A stretch of 56,035 bases of DNA. Origin: Sphingomonadaceae bacterium. Its GTDB lineage: Bacteria > Pseudomonadota > Alphaproteobacteria > Sphingomonadales > Sphingomonadaceae. The stretch is taken from the NCBI GenBank assembly GCA_030147805.1, contig JASBUR010000043.1, positions 1-56,035 on the forward strand, written 5' to 3'. The notes under the pieces are model-generated. The model was not told the origin of the DNA. It worked only from the letters and a program-made list of their open reading frames with translations, and did no database searches. Both the position numbers and the translations under genes were made by a program. Position 1 is the first letter of the stretch; the number at the start of each line of letters is the position of its first letter. Below are positions 54,033 through 56,035 of this stretch, in pieces.

Positions 54033-55199
54033 GTGGCCGATCCCGCCGCCCAGCCCCCAGGAGCGACCGGCGTGCTGGCGTTGGCCGACGGCACGTTGAT
54101 CTGGGGCCATGGCCTCGGTGCCGAAGGCGAGGCGGTCGGCGAGGTGTGCTTCAACACCGCGATGACCGGCTACCAGGAGATCATGACCGATCCGTCCTAC
54201 GCGGCGCAGATCATCAACTTCACCTTCCCGCACATCGGCAACGTCGGCGCCAACCTCGAGGACGTCGAGGCGACCAACCCCTATGCGCTCGGCGCGATCA
54301 TCCGCGAGACCATCACCGAGCCGCAGAGCTGGCGCGCGACGCGCAGCTTCGACGACTGGCTGAAGAGCTTCGACCGCATCGGCCTCGCCGGCGTCGACAC
54401 CCGCGCGCTCACCCGCCGCATCCGCATCATGGGCGCGCCCAACGCCGTCATCGCGCACCACAAGGAGGGCGTGTTCGATACCGCGGCGCTGATCGCCCGC
54501 GCGCGCGGCTGGCCCGGCCTCGAAGGCATGGACCTCGCCAAGGAGGTGTCGAGCCGCCAGTCGTACAAATGGGACGACGGCCTGTGGACGCTGGGGCAGG
54601 GCTACGCCACGCACAGCGCCAACCCGGACGGACCGCACGTCGTCGCGATCGACTATGGCATCAAGCGCAACATCCTCAGGAACCTCGTCGCCGCCGGCGC
54701 GCGCGTCACCGTCGTGCCCGCGACCGCGAGCTATGACGAGATCATGGCGCATGCGCCCGACGGCATCTTCCTGTCGAACGGCCCCGGCGATCCGGCGGCG
54801 ACCGGCGACTATGCCGTCCCAGTGATCCAGCAGCTGCTCGCCGCCTCGACACCGATCTTCGGTATCTGCCTCGGCCACCAGCTGCTCGGCCTCGCCGTCG
54901 GCGCGAAGACCTCGAAGATGCACCAGGGCCACCGCGGCGCCAACCATCCGGTCAAGCGCCTCGACGACGGCCGCGTCGAGATCACCAGCATGAACCACGG
55001 CTTCGCGGTCGAGGTCGACACGCTGCCGGCGAACGCGCGTCCGACGCACGTCAGCCTGTTCGACGGCTCGCTGGCGGGGCTGGAGCTGACGGATCGGCCG
55101 GCGTTCAGCGTGCAATATCATCCGGAGGCGAGCCCGGGACCGCAGGACAGCCATTATCTGTTCGAACGCTTCGTCGCTCAGCTCCGGAGATCGTCGTGA
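54033..55199 (+). CDS. carA: Carbamoyl-phosphate synthase small subunit
   Basis: The 388-aa glutaminase subunit. The N-terminal domain has VGEVCFNTAMTGYQEIMTDPS and the C-terminal class I glutamine amidotransferase has FLSNGPGDPAA, FGICLGHQLLGLAVG with the nucleophilic Cys, and YHPEASPGP with the catalytic His/Glu. It supplies ammonia to CarB for carbamoyl phosphate in arginine and pyrimidine synthesis. The start is GTG at 54033 with AAGGA upstream. Its stop at 55199 is followed after 1 nt by the repeat that begins the DUF559 unit. Confidence 0.95.
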   Translation: MADPAAQPPGATGVLALADGTLIWGHGLGAEGEAVGEVCFNTAMTGYQEIMTDPSYAAQIINFTFPHIGNVGANLEDVEATNPYALGAIIRETITEPQSWRATRSFDDWLKSFDRIGLAGVDTRALTRRIRIMGAPNAVIAHHKEGVFDTAALIARARGWPGLEGMDLAKEVSSRQSYKWDDGLWTLGQGYATHSANPDGPHVVAIDYGIKRNILRNLVAAGARVTVVPATASYDEIMAHAPDGIFLSNGPGDPAATGDYAVPVIQQLLAASTPIFGICLGHQLLGLAVGAKTSKMHQGHRGANHPVKRLDDGRVEITSMNHGFAVEVDTLPANARPTHVSLFDGSLAGLELTDRPAFSVQYHPEASPGPQDSHYLFERFVAQLRRSS

Positions 55200-55591
55200 A
55201 CTCCCTCCCCCCCGCGGGGGGAGGGTCGGGGAGAGGGGGTCTCGCAGCGCCGCAAGGCGTCGAGTATGTGCAGCGCTACGCCCTCGATATTCGTCATGAC
55301 GTCACGGTTGGTCACACGGATCACCCGGTAGCCGAGTGCTTCGAGCGACCGCGTGCGCGATGCGTCGGCAGCCTCACGGCCATCATGCGTATCGCCATCG
55401 ACTTCGACGATCAGTCGTTCCCGCCGCGCGGCGAAGTCCGCGATGTAACGGCCGATAGGGACCTGGCGGCTGAACTTCGTCCCGTCGAGCCGCCACGCGC
55501 GCAGCACAGCCCACAAGCGGCGCTCGGGCTCCGGCATTTCGCGGCGCATGGCTCTCGCGCGCGTCACCAGCGTCGCGTTCCGCTCGGCCAC
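55178..55591 (-). CDS. DUF559 domain protein (endonuclease-like)
   Basis: A 137-aa DUF559/Vsr-type endonuclease-fold protein: PEPERRLWAVLRAWRLDGTKF, QVPIGRYIADFAARRERLIV (the Asp in IADF and Glu in VEVDGD are typical of the PD-(D/E)XK-like core), DGDTHDGREAADASRT and GYRVIRVTNRDVMTNIEGV. The GTG start has GAGAGGGGAAC upstream, which comes from the right repeat. The C-terminal residues from about 116 on (TPSPRPSPRGGEG) are encoded by the left repeat, and the last 7 codons overlap the end of carA antisense. It lies between carA and carB, opposite in strand to both. Confidence 0.82.
   Translation of the reverse strand: MAERNATLVTRARAMRREMPEPERRLWAVLRAWRLDGTKFSRQVPIGRYIADFAARRERLIVEVDGDTHDGREAADASRTRSLEALGYRVIRVTNRDVMTNIEGVALHILDALRRCETPSPRPSPRGGEGVHDDLRS
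55201..55238. repeat. Left boundary repeat of the DUF559 unit
   Basis: A C-run/G-run palindrome (CTCCCTCCCCCC... GGGGGGAGGG) followed by TCGGGGAGAGGG. It is the near-exact inverse of the repeat at 55598-55635 and starts 1 nt after the carA stop. Confidence 0.85.
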
Positions 55592-55597
55592 GCTGTT

Positions 55598-55635
55598 CCC
55601 CTCTCCCCAACCCTCCCCCCGGCGGGGGGAGGGAG
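55598..55635. repeat. Right boundary repeat of the DUF559 unit
   Basis: CCCCTCTCCCCAACCCTCCC... ending GGGGGGAGGGAG. Compared with the reverse complement of the left repeat it differs by one substitution (A/G) and one-base length changes in the C and G runs. It ends 23 nt before the carB ATG. Confidence 0.85.
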
Positions 55636-55658
55636 CAACGCTGCGAGCCTAACATAAG

Positions 55659-56035
55659 ATGCCCAAACGCACCGACATCTCCTCCATCCTCATCATCGGC
55701 GCCGGCCCGATCATCATCGGGCAGGCGGCCGAGTTCGACTATTCGGGGACGCAGGCCTGCAAGGTCCTGAAGGAGGAGGGCTACCGGATCATCCTGGTCA
55801 ATTCGAACCCCGCCACGATCATGACCGACCCGGACATGGCCGACGCCACCTATGTCGAGCCGATCACCCCCGAGATCGTCGCCAAGATCATCGAAAAGGA
55901 GCGGCCCGACGCGGTGCTGCCGACGATGGGCGGGCAGACCGCGCTCAACACCGCGCTGGCACTGGCCAGGGACGGCACGCTGGAGAAGTACGGCGTGCAG
56001 CTGATCGGCGCCGACGCCGAGGCGATCGACAAGGC
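55659..56035 (+). CDS. carB: Carbamoyl-phosphate synthase large subunit, N-terminal part (cut by window edge)
   Basis: The first 125 codons of Car[61 protein letters not shown] and [15 protein letters not shown], the start of the first ATP-grasp (carboxyphosphate) half. The residue before Glu in GQAxEFDYSG is Ala instead of the usual Cys. No Shine-Dalgarno is visible; the sequence just before the ATG is the short tail after the right repeat. It is normally in an operon with carA, but here the two are separated by about 460 bp. Confidence 0.95.
   Translation, partial: MPKRTDISSILIIGAGPIIIGQAAEFDYSGTQACKVLKEEGYRIILVNSNPATIMTDPDMADATYVEPITPEIVAKIIEKERPDAVLPTMGGQTALNTALALARDGTLEKYGVQLIGADAEAIDK

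Overview
This is a high-GC, gene-dense chromosomal segment that looks like an alphaproteobacterium of the Sphingomonadales (Sphingomonas-like). The pointers are the alphaproteobacterial L31 protein, the neighbourhood YqeY / dnaG / rpoD / carA, two PEP-CTERM proteins, abundant acyl-CoA and short-chain dehydrogenase genes, and palindromic repeats of the CGTCAT...GCGAAGGC type. The assignment is an inference from gene content; no rRNA or tRNA gene is present to confirm it.

Layout. 1-4.0 kb (minus): leucine degradation genes for isovaleryl-CoA dehydrogenase (cut by the window edge) and both subunits of methylcrotonyl-CoA carboxylase. 4.0-8.6 kb (minus): a vitamin B12 uptake operon btuB-btuF-btuC-btuD behind a cobalamin riboswitch. 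8.7-13 kb: rpmE, a nucleotide pyrophosphatase-like enzyme, a divergent acyl-CoA synthetase / quinone oxidoreductase pair and a palindromic repeat. 13-16.2 kb (minus): an overlapping cluster of a family-4-like UDG, lytic transglycosylase and moaB. 16.2-21.7 kb (plus): ETF-ubiquinone oxidoreductase, a TPR protein, ispE and a glutaryl-CoA dehydrogenase. 21.8-24.6 kb: a small secreted protein, an N-formylglutamate amidohydrolase-like enzyme and two adjacent PEP-CTERM proteins. 24.8-30 kb: ilvD, a tiny lipoprotein, the bifunctional NAD(P)HX repair enzyme, a 23S rRNA m5U methyltransferase-like enzyme, an SRPBCC protein and a MAPEG protein.

30.5-34 kb: a polyamine pair (ornithine decarboxylase and a deoxyhypusine-synthase-like enzyme) and a threonine dehydratase. 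34.2-40.7 kb: divergent glpD/glpK, a PQQ quinohaemoprotein alcohol dehydrogenase, a PAP2 phosphatase and a GNAT acetyltransferase. 40.7-46.9 kb: a CoxE-type VWA protein and a MoxR ATPase, separated by three short-chain dehydrogenases and a membrane protein. 46.9-53.9 kb (minus): secreted proteins, the housekeeping sigma factor rpoD, primase dnaG, an NTF2-I78 fusion and a YqeY protein. 54-56 kb: carA and the start of carB, separated by a DUF559 gene on the opposite strand bounded by near-identical inverted repeats.

Most of the window is core metabolism and housekeeping. The most unusual structure is the roughly 435-bp DUF559 unit inside the carAB locus: its terminal repeats supply both the ribosome-binding region and the C-terminal codons of the gene, which suggests a small mobile unit. 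Other points of interest are the bacterial deoxyhypusine-synthase homologue next to a decarboxylase, a terminator hairpin that contains the Shine-Dalgarno of the next gene, a cysteine-free UDG homologue and several start codons placed directly behind -10-like boxes (candidate leaderless mRNAs).
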